In this document: positions 34,021-45,500 of the stretch, in pieces
Position numbering within the stretch: position 1 is the first letter of the stretch
Layout: the number at the start of each line of letters is the position of its first letter
Notes under the pieces: model-generated
Told to the model about the DNA's origin: nothing
The model's input: the letters and a program-made list of their open reading frames with translations, nothing else
The model's database searches: none
DNA from: Falciphora oryzae
Taxonomy: Eukaryota; Ascomycota; Sordariomycetes; Magnaporthales; Magnaporthaceae
NCBI GenBank assembly: GCA_000733355.1
Contig: JNVV01000002.1
Coordinates: forward strand, 2,871,007-2,935,006
DNA length: 64,000 bases
Direction of reading: 5' to 3'
Program-made: the position numbers and the translations under genes

Positions 34021-37000
34021 CATTTGTGTGGAAATCAGGTGGCTAGAAGGGGGGGTGGCCGACAGGGGGTACTCCGACTTACACAGTCTTACAGCGCGTT
34101 AGCGACGCCGCTCTTTCCTTCCCGCGCAAGGGCTGTCTGTCCTCTAAGTAGCATAACCCGTCCTCGGATACAGCTCCATGCCGGTGATTTTCTTTCCATC
34201 TAAGTTCCCATGGCTTTAATAGCAGCTTGTTATACAGCAATTTCCAGAAACGATAACCTTTTCTGAAATTTAGAAGCTGCAACTGGTGTCAATGTCTAAA
34301 CATTATGGAATCAAATAACTTCTCCAGCTGCCAGAGGTAGGGGCAATAGTCCTAAGTGCGCCGTCGTAAGTCTGCTCGTGATATAACGCTATGGTCATCG
34401 GATAAAAGTGCCCAGGAGCTAAGGTGACAGTCTCAAGATAATTACAGCTGAATTTGGCGAGGATGATAGGATTTGCTCAAACCGATTACGGTCAGTAATA
34501 TGTGCAGGATAAAGATTCTGACTGATTTTAAACCGGAAATAAAGCTCTGTAACTATGGGGCTCTCCTGTAGGAGGACCACCGGTTTACCGAGGAATATTT
34601 TCCGGCCTTGGACCATGAGAATTACCTAGTGTCGCTTCTTCCATACGGTATCCGAGAATAGTAGAAACGTGTGTCAAGAGCATTCCCTGCAGCGATGGAA
34701 AGCGGTTGGGAAATTAGGAAACTATCTGGCTTCGGTGCCGGCTTGGGGGTGCAACTCTTGCGTGTGTTCTCCTGTGCCACTCAGAAGTGTTGGTAGCAGA
34801 ACGGACGGCTCAGTATTGTGGGCACAATCTGGAAGAGATAAGCCTGAATGACCAATCCCACGGGTACACTGCGGTTTCCCAAATATTTGCCGGAAAATTA
34901 TTTGATCAAGGGTGATTGTTGATGCCAGAATCGAAGGGCGCGGCGCGTGGTGAAACAGCGGGAAAAGAGGTACATTGACGTCACCGCCCCGTTGTGAGGC
35001 CAACCCACAAATAAGCCGGCGATCGGTAAGATAACGCGGCACGCACACGCACACCCAACACGCGTGAGCACGGCGGAGAGACAAGAATAAAAGCAGGTCT
35101 CAATGCGATGACACCCTCGCACTGCCCTCCTAGCCAGTCCTTCGCCGTTGGACGTTTGCCGCCAAGCGTTGAACGCCTGACTGTCTCGGTGTGCGGCCCC
35201 GATCCCGACCAAGACCGTTGGGGCGCTCTGGGGGACCTGAGACACCGCGGCAATGCCCTGGTGTGTGGTGGGACTTGGGCGTGACGGGATGGACTGCGTA
35301 ACCTGCGCTTGGTGTTGACACCAGGACGGCGGAGATCACCTTGGTGTCAGCCAAAGGGAGAGAAGTCGCATGTCGGTGTGTGAATGCTCGTCTGCCAGCT
35401 GGCCACGACCCCAGCCCGACCAAGTCGGTGGAGGCCCGTAGCGCGGGGGGGCTAAGGCTGCCGATTGGTTCCACGTTACCAACCGAACCGAACGGGCGAT
35501 AGGTGGATGCGCGCCCAAAGGATGGGAAACAGCGCAGCAAACCTATCTGGGAGGTGTGTGCCTCCAAGCCACATTCGAGCAGAGCAGGCAGATTTGGCTG
35601 AACGCTTCAGGGGTGGTCGTGGCACGTGGCAGGAGGGTGCAGGGCAAACGTCTTCGATTCGCCAATCCCTTCGGGGAAATGCTGGCTCGTTGCCACTTTT
35701 GGCTGGCCTTGATCGTGGATCGAGCTACCACCTCGCCGGACCCTGGTCGGGGCGGACTGGGGTGTTTCTTCGTTTGTTTCCTTTGGGCTTCTTTTTGTTT
35801 TCTGCACGCTACTGGACGCTCTAGTGATCCTTTGGTCTGTTTGTCCGTCCGTCCTTGATTATCTTGTTGCCCTGGGCATCAATGCAATTTTTCCCGCCGT
35901 GGCATCAAATTCTTTCTCCAGCCTCCTTCCGGTCCCACGCCGACGACCAAACCAAGGCCTGACCCATGCTATTGATCGGGGGCGGGGCCTAGCATGGCAC
36001 GCTGGCCGGCCATTTCCCGGGCGGCAAAAGGCCACGGGTGGGCCGGGCAGCGCACCTGCTGTCCATGATGCCACATCGCACTCACTCTCGCAGTTTGCAT
36101 CAATTTGTTTCCGCGCGGCCTGGCTCTGCATGACGTGAAAAATCCATGGCCCGGCAGCAGGCAAGCAAGAAAAACGAAACGAATCACCTCTGAGCGCGGC
36201 CTGCCGAGCCGTCGTACCTCAGACGCAGCAATCACGGCCGGCTGGGGAAACCCTTGGGCTCCATCATGGAAAACCGATGCCGCCCGGCCCTTTTTGCCAT
36301 CATCATGCTCGTGTCTGCGCCCGGCCGCTGACTGGATTCGGTTCCGCCCCCGCGCGATTTTGGGGCCCTGCCCTGCATGACAACTGCACCCCGGCTCGAT
36401 AGTCGGAATCAACTTTTTTTTTTTTTCTCTTCTGCTTCTGCGCCCGGGTTAGCATGAATGAACCCGCAAGCGCCGCCACTACGGGACTTTTCTGCCCTTT
36501 GCTTGCTTCCTCTCGCCCTCCACTCACTGTGACCTGCTCCTCCCGCTGGTGCCCGCAAAAATTCACAAGCCAGGCCGTTCAACCGGTAGTAGGCGGACAA
36601 ATCTCCCGCTCCTTCTCTCTTCTCCGTCCCTGCCAACGAACCCGGTGCCAGCACGAGGTCCCGTTCTGGGCCGCCCCTGGTCCACGTAGTCCCCAGCACC
36701 ATGACGCCACGCCAGTCCACCTACCCGGACTCCACAGAGTTAGGCTGGGTCGAGCCCTGCCTTGGCCTCGAGGGCTGGCTGGGCTCGGTTCATGGCCAAA
36801 CCGGCGCAGCTCGCAGGCTTCCCACAGCTCGCCTAGCAGAGTGCATGCATATGCCTGCCTGTCACTTGCTCCGTAGCAGTAGCAGGCAGGAGCAAGTTTG
36901 CTGCTACGTCGCGCGTAAAGGCGAGGTTGGTGCCCAGCAGGCCGAACAAACGCACGGCGACGGCAGGCTGGCAGGGTTGTTGCGGTGTGCGCGAAATTCC

Positions 37001-37338
37001 CACTCTGGTCCTACTTAATGTCATGATTGCATGCTTTCCGATTCAATGTAACTTATCTTGTTTTCCCTTTTTCTCTTTTTTCCCCCTTTGTCTCCCGTGG
37101 CCTCCGCTGCGAATCTGTTTTTTGTTCACCATCAGGTTTATCAGGTGGCGATTCCTGATCTCAAGCCAAGCTCAAGCTAGGCTCCAAGTCCCTCGCTTGC
37201 TTGCCTTGCACTATCCATCTCCTCGGGGGCGATCCCCAACCATAACCACATTAATATCTATTTTTTATTGTATTTTCTTCTTTATTCGCCATTCTCTGTT
37301 TGCTTCATCTGCCTCTCGAGACAGTCACCAAAGCCACA
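34021..37338. other. Gene-poor stretch, about 3.3 kb
   Basis: Base composition returns to normal. Many overlapping open frames of 60-150 codons are present but none shows a domain, signal peptide or splice-linked continuation. The last ~300 bases (CT-rich from ~37050) are probably the promoter of the flavin oxidase. Confidence 0.45.
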
Positions 37339-39504
37339 ATGGGCAACAACCCTTCGTCACTGCAGACATGCCTCAACCAGGTCTGCGCAGGTCAGGCCGG
37401 ATGCGTCGGGTATCCGGCGTTTAACGGTGATCCTCTGTACCAGGTCGCCTGGGTGAAGCCGTACAACCTCGACAGCTCCGCAGCCGTCAACCCCATCGCC
37501 GTCGTGAGGCCACGGACCGCAGAGCAGGTGGCTGGCGTCATCAAGTGCGCCGCCGCAGACGAGAAGAAGGTCCAGGCAAAATCTGGAGGGCACTCGTACG
37601 GGTATGTTGTAGCATCTGTGTGCAAGCCCCTCGAATAAGCCGTCGATCATGCTAACATACTGCTGTCAACAGAAACTATGGTGAGCAAACTGGTGCAGCT
37701 GCGGGGAAGTGGTCACGGAAACTAACACACCTTTGTTCCTCGCCCCAGGCCTTGGTGGACCAGGTGCCACGGACGTGGTGGCCATCGACATGACCAACTT
37801 CCAAAAGTTCGACATGGACAGATCCTCATGGAGGGCTACCATCGGAGCTGGTTACAAACTCGGCCAGGTCTCAAAGCTGCTCTATGAGAACGGCGGCAGG
37901 GCCATGGCTCATGGCGTGTGCCCTGGTGTTGGCATCGCCGGACACGCAACTATCGTATGGCATCCTCCCTTTCTTCTCCCCTTGAATCCACCCTTTGGCC
38001 GGCCCGCTGACTTGAGAATCTCCTCGTTTGTTACCGAAAATAGGGAGGACTCGGTGCCATGTCTCGGATGTGGGGATCCTGCCTCGACCACGTGCTCGAG
38101 GTCGAGGTGGTGACGGCGGACGGCAAGATCCAGCGCGCCAGCGAGACGCAGAACTCGGACCTGTTCTTCGCGCTCAAGGGCGCCGGGGCCAGCTTCGGCG
38201 TCATCACCGAGTTCGTCATGAAGACGCACGCGTCCTTCGGCGAGACGGTGCAGTACATGTACTCGTTCACCTTCGCGTCGATGCGCGAGCAGTGGCGCAC
38301 CTTCAAGGCCTGGCAGGACCTCATCGGCGACCCAAAACTCGACCGCCGCTTCGGCAGCCAGATCATCATCACGCCGCTGGGCTGCATCATCCAGGGCACC
38401 TTCTTCGGCTCGCGGTCCGAGTTCGACGCCTCGGGCATCGCGTCCAAGCTGCCGTCGACGCGCAACAGCACGCTGCAGGTGCGCGACTGGATCGGCACGC
38501 TCGCGCACAACGCCGAGTCCGAGGCCCTGTACATCTCGAACCTGCCCTCGCCCTTCTACTCCAAGTCGCTGGGCTTCCGGCAGCAGGACCTGCTGTCCGA
38601 GGACGCCATCAAGTCCATGTTCAACTACATCGCCGACACGGACCCGGGCACGCTCATCTGGACCATCATCTTCGACCTCGAGGGCGGCGCCATCAACGAC
38701 GTGGCCATGAACGCGACGGCCTACGCCCACCGCGACAAGACCATGTTCTACCAGAGCTACGCCGTCGGCCTCCCCCAGGTCTCGGGCACCACCCGCCGCT
38801 TCCTCACGGGCTTCCACGACCGCATCGTCAAGTCCATCCCCTCGCAGTCTGGCGCTGCCACGTTGTACGCCGGCTACGTCGACCCGGCGCTCGGCGCAGA
38901 TGCGCAGCCGCAGTACTGGGGCTCCAACTACCCGGCCCTTCAGCAGATCAAGGCCAAGTGGGACCCCAAGGACGTGTTCCACAACTACCAGAGCGTCCGG
39001 CCGGCGTCCAAATCATCGAGGTAAGATTAGACGGGAGACGAATGGGGAAAGTCTTGGGGGGGGTGTGATTTTCGTTTCTCTGGCGGTTGGCTGCGGGGAG
39101 TGCCACCACCGTAGTGCCCTTAATCCGGGGTCTTTTTTTTTTTTCTGCTTTCTTTCTTCTTTTCTCTGTTTATTCTTCCCTGTAACCGGCGTTAGCCACT
39201 TCTGTACACACTTGCAGAATATCCATTCTGCCATTATACTTTCCTGTACCCTGTCGGTCGACGGGCCCCAACTCCTGGCCCCCATCTCAGGGGCTGGGAG
39301 GCTTGTTCGGACATACTTTCTCCCAATTCATTTGCTAATTCCCGTTGCAGTGATAATGCGGCCTCTACCACTACCACCACACCGAACGGCGGTGACAACC
39401 CACGAGAGACGACCAACCCCCAGCAACAGAACGGGGCAACCCGTTCGAGCATCCGATGGTTGCTCTTGGCGCTCGTGAGCGTGGTGGCACAGCTGGCTGT
39501 CTGA
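37339..39504 (+). CDS. FAD-linked oxidase, berberine-bridge/AA7 type, with hydrophobic C-terminus
   Basis: Five exons: 37339-37601, an 8-nt microexon 37673-37680, 37749-37954, 38044-39020 and 39351-39504 (535 aa). The microexon is needed to read SGGHSYGNYGLGG. FAD is probably bound twice: His85 (SGGHSYG) and Cys148 (HGVCPGVGIAGH). BBE C-terminal signature WGSNYPALQQIKAKWDPKDVF is present. Family role: oxidation of sugars, oligosaccharides or small alcohols with O2 as acceptor. If the last intron (330 bp, GTAAGA donor, GCTAAT branch) is retained, translation stops at 39024 after KSSR. If it is spliced, the protein gains a Thr-rich stretch and ends in WLLLALVSVVAQLAV, like a GPI or tail-anchor signal. 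No N-terminal signal peptide is seen. Confidence 0.85.
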
Positions 39505-40434
39505 ATGGCACAGGGTGTAACCTTCCTGTCATTACCCCTGGAGCGGGGGGTGTGCCACCCCCCAAAACGGCCAGGATGCGCCCTGCGGGTTGGCGGTCCA
39601 GCGCCTAGCCGCGCGCGCGCGGGAGGCCGTCGATCCAAAGGAAAGAATGCCCGAGACGAAATGAAGGAATGGAGCGGCGAGCGGCAACGGTACCCACCAG
39701 ACCGAGCAAATACTCCGGCCGCAACGATGGCCTGCGCTGGGCGCCTAACGACGTTTGACTTGAATCACGACACATGGCGAAGCACGCCAGCGACGACGGA
39801 CATGACCACCACGACTCTTGGTCACGAAAGACGAAATGACTGCGTTTTTGTTTTTATTAGTTACCGTTTTTTTCTTTTCCTTTTTCTTTCCTTATTGTCA
39901 CCTCCGGCGACTCATTTGACGCATGGATCTTGGGAAACGACGCACCGACGATGACGGCTGGATTTCTTGGCTTTATTTTCCTGACTTTCCTTTATACCCC
40001 GCTACTGTTTGGATGAGGTGGGAGCCAGCGTTTGCATTTTTAGGGTTTCCCCCTTTTCACCCTGTCTCATTAGAATTAGATTGTCTGCATATTATTTTAG
40101 ACTTGGCAGTTCATGCAAATAGCCGCCATTTCAGGATAACAATACACGAATAATGGACATGCGCATTGGCGATGGTTGAGGTTTGCGATTGGCACAGGTC
40201 AAGTCACCCCCGCGCTTGCAATTAGTGAGTAAGCTTCGTAGTAGAGTCCCAGCGCAACCGGCAGCTGAGAACCCCTGTGGCTCCCGTCCTTGCATGCTGG
40301 TACTACCCCGCCGACGTAGCAACCAACCCCGACAAAGTAAACAAATCCGGTGCGGCGGTCACGAAACGCCTGCCTCAGCCGACGACATTGACGACACCGG
40401 AAGCTCTGCCAAGGCAGCCAACCCCGCAGCAGCC
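39505..40434. other. Intergenic, about 0.9 kb
   Basis: 3' flank of the oxidase and promoter of MAD2. No gene supported. Confidence 0.5.
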
Positions 40435-41822
40435 ATGTCGTCCGCAGACAAGAAGAAGGTGAAGGAGAAGGAGAAGAAGGACGACGATTCCAAGGTCCAC
40501 AAGCTGTCACTCAAGGGCAGCGCGAAGCTGGTGGCCGAGTTTGTAGGTTACTTGCGGTCTCTGTCGCTCTCACTTCGAGGCCGTTCGACGCCGCGGGCGG
40601 TGTGCTAAATGCGATATCGGCGCGAACCTTATAGTTCCAATATTCTATCCATACCATCCTGTACGGCTATCCGACTACCCTGGGACCTTGAGGCGACCCC
40701 GCGAGCCGAAACTAATGGCCGCATTGCGCATGCAGATTCCAGCGAGGCGTCTATCCCGCTGAAGACTTTACAGCGTCAGCTCTCCCCTCCCTCCTTCCCT
40801 CTCCTGTCCGGCTGTCGGCGGCCAACCTAGAGCTTCTGGACTGACACTCGGCGCACATCTCTAGAGTCAAGAAGTATGGCCTCAACATGCTCGGTACGAC
40901 ACCCTCCACCCCCTCCCCCTCCGTGTTCGAACCGGTAGCCCCGAGACCCCGACGGAGAGAAGCCGTGGCGGGCGGAAGATGAGATCCGACAACTGACACT
41001 ACGACGTCGCGCCGCGACAACAGTCTCCGCCGACGACCAGGTCAAGGCGTACATCAAGAAGATAATGGGCCAGCTGGACAGGTGGATGGTCAAGGGCAAG
41101 ATCTCCAAGCTCGTCATCGTCATCACGGACAAGGACACGGGCGAGCACGTCGAGCGGTGGCAGTTTGACGTGCAGATCTTTGGCGGCAAGTCCTCCAAGA
41201 GCAGCAGCAGCCGCTCCTCCAAAACCGCAGCAGCGGCAGCAGGCGCCGCTGGCGGCCAAGAGAACGCCGAAGCAGCAGGAGCCGCAGCAGCTGCCCCCGA
41301 AAAGACCGAGGCCGAGATCCAGGCCGAGATCGCCGCCATCTTCCGCCAGATCACGGCCTCGGTCACCTTCCTCCCCCAGCTGGCGGGNNNNNNNNNNNNN
41401 NNNNNNNNNNNNNNNNNNNNNNNNNNNNNNNNNNNNNNNNNNNNNNNNNNNNNNNNNNNNNNNNNNNNNNNNNNNNNNNNNNNNNNNNNNNNNNNNNNNN
41501 NNNNNNNNNNNNNNNNNNNNNNNNNNNNNNNNNNNNNNNNNNNNCCGCAGCAGCTGCCCCCGAAAAGACCGAGGCCGAGATCCAGGCCGAGATCGCCGCC
41601 ATCTTCCGCCAGATCACGGCCTCGGTCACCTTCCTCCCCCAGCTGGCGGGCGACTGCACCTTCAACGTGCTCGTCTACGCCGACGCCGACTCCGAGGTGC
41701 CCGTCGAGTGGGGTGACAGCGACGCAAAGGAGATCGAGAACGGCGAGCGCGTCCAGCTGCGCGGCTTCAGCACCGCCAGCCACCGCGTCGACACCCTCGT
41801 CAGCTACAGGCTGACCGAGTAG
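40435..41822 (+). CDS. mad2: Spindle checkpoint protein Mad2 (HORMA domain)
   Basis: Exons 40435-40542, 40635-40660, 40736-40774, 40865-40893 and 41024 onward, read as 41024-41387 joined to 41651-41822 once the false duplication and N run are removed. Tiny exons of 26, 39 and 29 nt restore the conserved run FQYSIHTILFQRGVYPAEDF, then VKKYGLNMLVSADDQV and KAYIKKIMGQLDRWM. The HORMA core continues with KLVIVITDKDTGEHVERW. A Ser/Ala-rich insert (about residues 130-165) interrupts the domain before AEIQAEIAAIFRQI. The safety-belt C-terminus RVDTLVSYRLTE is complete. Mad2 binds Mad1 and Cdc20 to hold anaphase until kinetochores attach. Confidence 0.93.
41282..41387 (+). repeat. 106 bp sequence repeated exactly across the gap (left copy)
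   Basis: Identical to 41545-41650. Both lie inside the single MAD2 coding exon, and merging them gives a continuous HORMA domain, so the repeat is an assembly artefact. Confidence 0.9.
41388..41544. other. Assembly gap, 157 N
   Basis: Run of N inside MAD2. Because the sequence on both sides overlaps exactly by 106 bp, the true distance is probably zero and the contig ends should have been merged. Confidence 0.9.
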
Positions 41823-42450
41823 CTGGGGGTCACGTCTTGGGCTGCGACGGGCAGCTGGGCTGAAAAAGTGGTAGAGGGTGCCACCTTGTGAGGCTTCACG
41901 AAACAGTCGGCCTAGTTCCCGGACATGCTGGCAGGCGCCTATGACAGGGTGACGTGTGGGATTTCTCGAGAATCATCTGCTTACGACTTGTATCTGCCGT
42001 GTCCATGATACTGGCTTGGACAGACATTCCGGAGTTCGGGTGTAATGAATACTGCGCATATCTACTGGACCCATCATCTTCTATTCAAGCACAGGAATCG
42101 ATTCGGTCACATTACGGAAAGGTGCAGGCCGATCCCTTACCGTTTTCTCATGTGCTCTCCCGAGATTTCCAGGGGACGCTTTGATTCATAACTGGTTCCC
42201 ATACTACATCGGCCTTCGCTGTGGCCGTGGTTACTAGCCGGCTATGGGCCGCCGTGCTACACGTCTATCTTCTCCGTAACTCCTCAAATTCATCACCCGT
42301 GGATCCTTAGACTCCTTGACTGCAACGCAGCTATGCACAACACCCATGATGGACCTTTGAACTACTTCTCATGACAGGAAGCGAGTCAAATTGGGAGAAT
42401 TACGGCGTACTCCCCCTTGACGACTTTCAGAATCCTTCCCGGCAACTTTC
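41823..42450. other. Intergenic, convergent MAD2 and UBP14 ends
   Basis: Both 3' UTRs should lie here. Nothing else seen. Confidence 0.5.
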
Positions 42451-45088
42451 TCATGAGGTAGCATCAAGGCGGTTGAAGAAGTAGACGTATGCGAACTTCT
42501 TCATCTCCTCGACATCCACCACCTGAACGACCTTCTCGTCGTTGAAGAGAACCCAAGACGGGTTGCCCTCCTTCTCCAGCTGCTTGCGGATGAAAGCGAC
42601 GTAGTGCCTGGTTGTAGGGGAGCGAGAATGTCAGTAATCATAGCACACTGACAAGTCGGGGATCCATTCTCTAGATGGCAACCATCTGCTTACCCTGCAT
42701 GGATACTTGTTCCCTTGTGACAGACAATGCTTTGGAGCTGGAACTTGGCCGGGGTGTCGCTGCTGCCCGCGGGCGGCCGCTCGGGCCCGGTGCCCTCGAC
42801 CTCAGGCTCCATGGTCCCGTCGTCCTCTGGATGGCTGAACAGCCACTCAACGGCGCGTTCGACATTCCCGCCTGTCTCCTTCAGCGCCTTGGTCGACTTC
42901 TTCTCATCAAAGCCCATCGCGCCCAGCATCTCGATCGACGACGGATCTGCAGCGAAGGCGCCGCCGCCAGCACCACCACTGCCACCCGATGAGATGACGA
43001 GGGGCTCATCGATATCTGGGTCCTCCATGTGCTGGAAGAGCCACTCCATAGCAGCATTCGCGTCACCGTTGCCCGTGGCGTGGAGTCCCTTCTCACACCT
43101 GTTCCGGGGAAAGCCCATGGCCTCGAGCTGCGCGAGGGCCTCGGCATTGGGCACAAACGCGGGAGCGGATCCGCTTCCCGAAGGACCAGCATCCTCAGGT
43201 AGCGACTCCTCATCAGGCTGCTGGCCCTTGGATAGGTATCGGTCCAGCAAGTAGGGGTCGTCGTTCACAATCACAGGAACGTCAACCTTGACCGGAACCC
43301 AGTTGACGACGGTCATCTTCCGAGCATTTACCACCAGTACCTTGGGGAGCGTCTTGAAGAGAGACCTCTTGCTATAGCCGTCCTTGCTGCCACAAGCGGA
43401 GCAGGTGAGCTCAACGGTCTCCTCCCCGGTGAGTCGATCAAGGCACTCGATAAGCGTAACGGGCTTGTAGGAGCTGCCCGTGTTGGAGTCCTTGTTCCCT
43501 CCCTCAGCCTCAGGAAGCTTCTCAAGCGGCACATCGATGAAGATGCTATCTTGCTCGTTGGTGGTGTACCGAACCTTCTTGCAGGAAAGGCACTGTAGTC
43601 GCTGCTCCAGGATGAAACGGAACGGGAGGGTCGGGTCGTCTGCCGGCGAGGGGTGCTTGGAACGTGTGATCATCTTGATGAGATGCTGGAGCAGCTCGAA
43701 GGCGTCCTGCTGTCGCATCGTCGAAAACTCCTCGTGTCCGCGGCCGATCAGATGCTTAAGCATCGACGGCTGAAGGCCCTTTTGGTGTGGGATCTCGGTG
43801 GAGTGCTCTGATACCACGATGTCGGTGTCTGGCTTTGAGTAGCGACCAGACAACAGACCATCACCAATCTTGCGTAGTTGCGTCTCAAGATCTTGGGCGG
43901 GGTCCTGGATTCCGGCCAGATCTTGCGTGACCTGACCGTACCTCTTCTGGAAAGACTCCATCTGAAAGAGGCACTGGATGATACTGGCTAGGTAACAGCT
44001 GTTGCCGAGATTCTTGAGACCGGTCAGGCCAGGCCCAAAAATGGGTTTGAGCTCCTTGCCGTCCTCGGTGGTCATCGAGAACTCCCACTTTAAGTTCTGC
44101 TCGATCTGCATCTCGGTCAAGCTCTTCTCAGTCTTCTCCCGCTCAGCCAGAATAATTCCGTAGTTGGCTAGGTGCGCGCCCAGGTTCTCATCGATGCGCT
44201 CATCGTCGCAGGTGTAGCAGTAGACGTCGGCGGTTCCCTCAGGGGTAATGGAGCCGAGTTTCACAGCTACTCCGTGGCCGGACTCGTTGGCGTGCGCCAG
44301 AGCGTGGGAGTTGCCACCGACGCCGCCGAACTGGGCACGACCGCATCCGAGGTTGCCACATTGCAGGCAGATCCAGAGGTTCTCTTTCAGGTCGCATTTA
44401 GAGCAGGCACCCAGGTCGTCGGAGGCGATCTGCCTAGGGTCGTCCTGCTGGAGTAGGAGAATATGCTCGCAACTCGTCAACTCTTGCTCCCAGGCCTTGA
44501 CCTCCTCTTTCCGCGAAAAGGTGTTTGCGTTCATGACACCTTCGACCGCCTTGGCCAGTTTCTCGTGGTTCTTGTCGAGCTCTACATTGCACTCGAGGCA
44601 CTTCACTGCCAGCGTCGTGGTGTAGCGGTCGGCCTCGGTCTCGGCGGCGATAGCGAGCTTGGACATCTTGGGAGGGGGCTCGTCGCGGTCGACAAATTTG
44701 CGGGTACGGCGGACGTTGAGAACGATGGGATGGCCCCAGACGACATCGTGCAGCTTCGCGTGGTGCCGCTCACCAGTGCAGCCTCCATTGAAGCACTGAA
44801 GGCAGACATCGAGGCCTTCGGGGTCGTCCTGCGTCTGTCAGCTTCACAGGCCCCAAGAAGCGCTAGCCATATCTACGGAGGGCCGAGGAGAACGGGATGG
44901 GGATTAACACACAATCGAGTCGAAGCACTGGGTGCAGTCCTCTCTGTAGACTGATTGTGCAGGTGTCGGCGCCCGCAAGTCTATCGCAAAGGTTAGCAAC
45001 GCCGTTCTAAAGTCACAGGATACAAGGTTGACGGGACTAAAGAGCTCGGCGGGGTCATACTGAGGGCCTCCAAGTGGGAGCACGTCAT
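42451..45088 (-). CDS. UBP14: Ubiquitin C-terminal hydrolase Ubp14 / USP5-IsoT family
   Basis: Disassembles free polyubiquitin chains. Four exons on the minus strand: 45088-45061, 44980-44913, 44828-42694 and 42607-42451 (795 aa). The small 5' exons build MTCSHLEAL and then REDCTQCFDSIDDPEG, the variant N-terminal zinc finger (CLQC...C). The ZnF-UBP domain follows (CSKCDLKENLWICLQCGNLGCGR, HALAHANESGHGVAVKL). USP catalytic Cys310 is in GLKNLGNSCYLASIIQCLF and the His in AGHYVAF (His745). Two UBA domains lie within the catalytic domain at about 593-635 and 660-700 (AMGFPRNRC, AMGFDEKKS). The last exon supplies the C-terminal catalytic part (NDEKVVQVVD, AYVYFFNR). Length and domain order are typical. 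Confidence 0.95.
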
Positions 45089-45500
45089 CTTGACTAGTTG
45101 GCCGAGATCCCAGAGAAGTTGAGCTTGGCTAAGAGAGTTCGCGATACCAGTCGCAGTGAAGAGGAAAAGGAATGACAAAAAATCGAAAGGGAGGAGCTGA
45201 TAAATCTGAACTGGAGCCGACTCCTCTCGGTCGTTTCCATGGAGCTCCCCGCTTACGTAGGTGTGGTGCCGCGCGGTTACTGCCTGTGCTACCAGGATTG
45301 ACAGCGGCGACCCCCGCAATCCGTCCGGTGGGGCTGAAGGCTGGAGGGAGGAGCTGTAGGTGGCGGCCAGACTTGAAGGCAACGCAGACCAGCAGTACCC
45401 GGGTTGGCGGGCGGGAATTATATCCACCTGAACTCCCCCGCTTTTCCCTCTCTCGCTTCAGCATCTCCGACTGGAGTCGAGTGCCAAGCAACGGAGCAGA
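45089..45500. promoter_or_regulatory. Bidirectional promoter UBP14 / Q-P-rich gene
   Basis: Only 412 bp separate the two divergent start codons, so 5' UTRs and promoters of both genes share this stretch. Confidence 0.55.

Noticed and set aside
35130..35567. 145-codon minus frame in the 34-37 kb gap
   Set aside because: Overlapped by other frames, no domain or signal peptide, no supporting splice sites.
41024..41814. Mad2 with an internal repeat of the A/E-rich segment
   Set aside because: The repeat is exact and flanks an N run; it is an assembly artefact, not a protein repeat.
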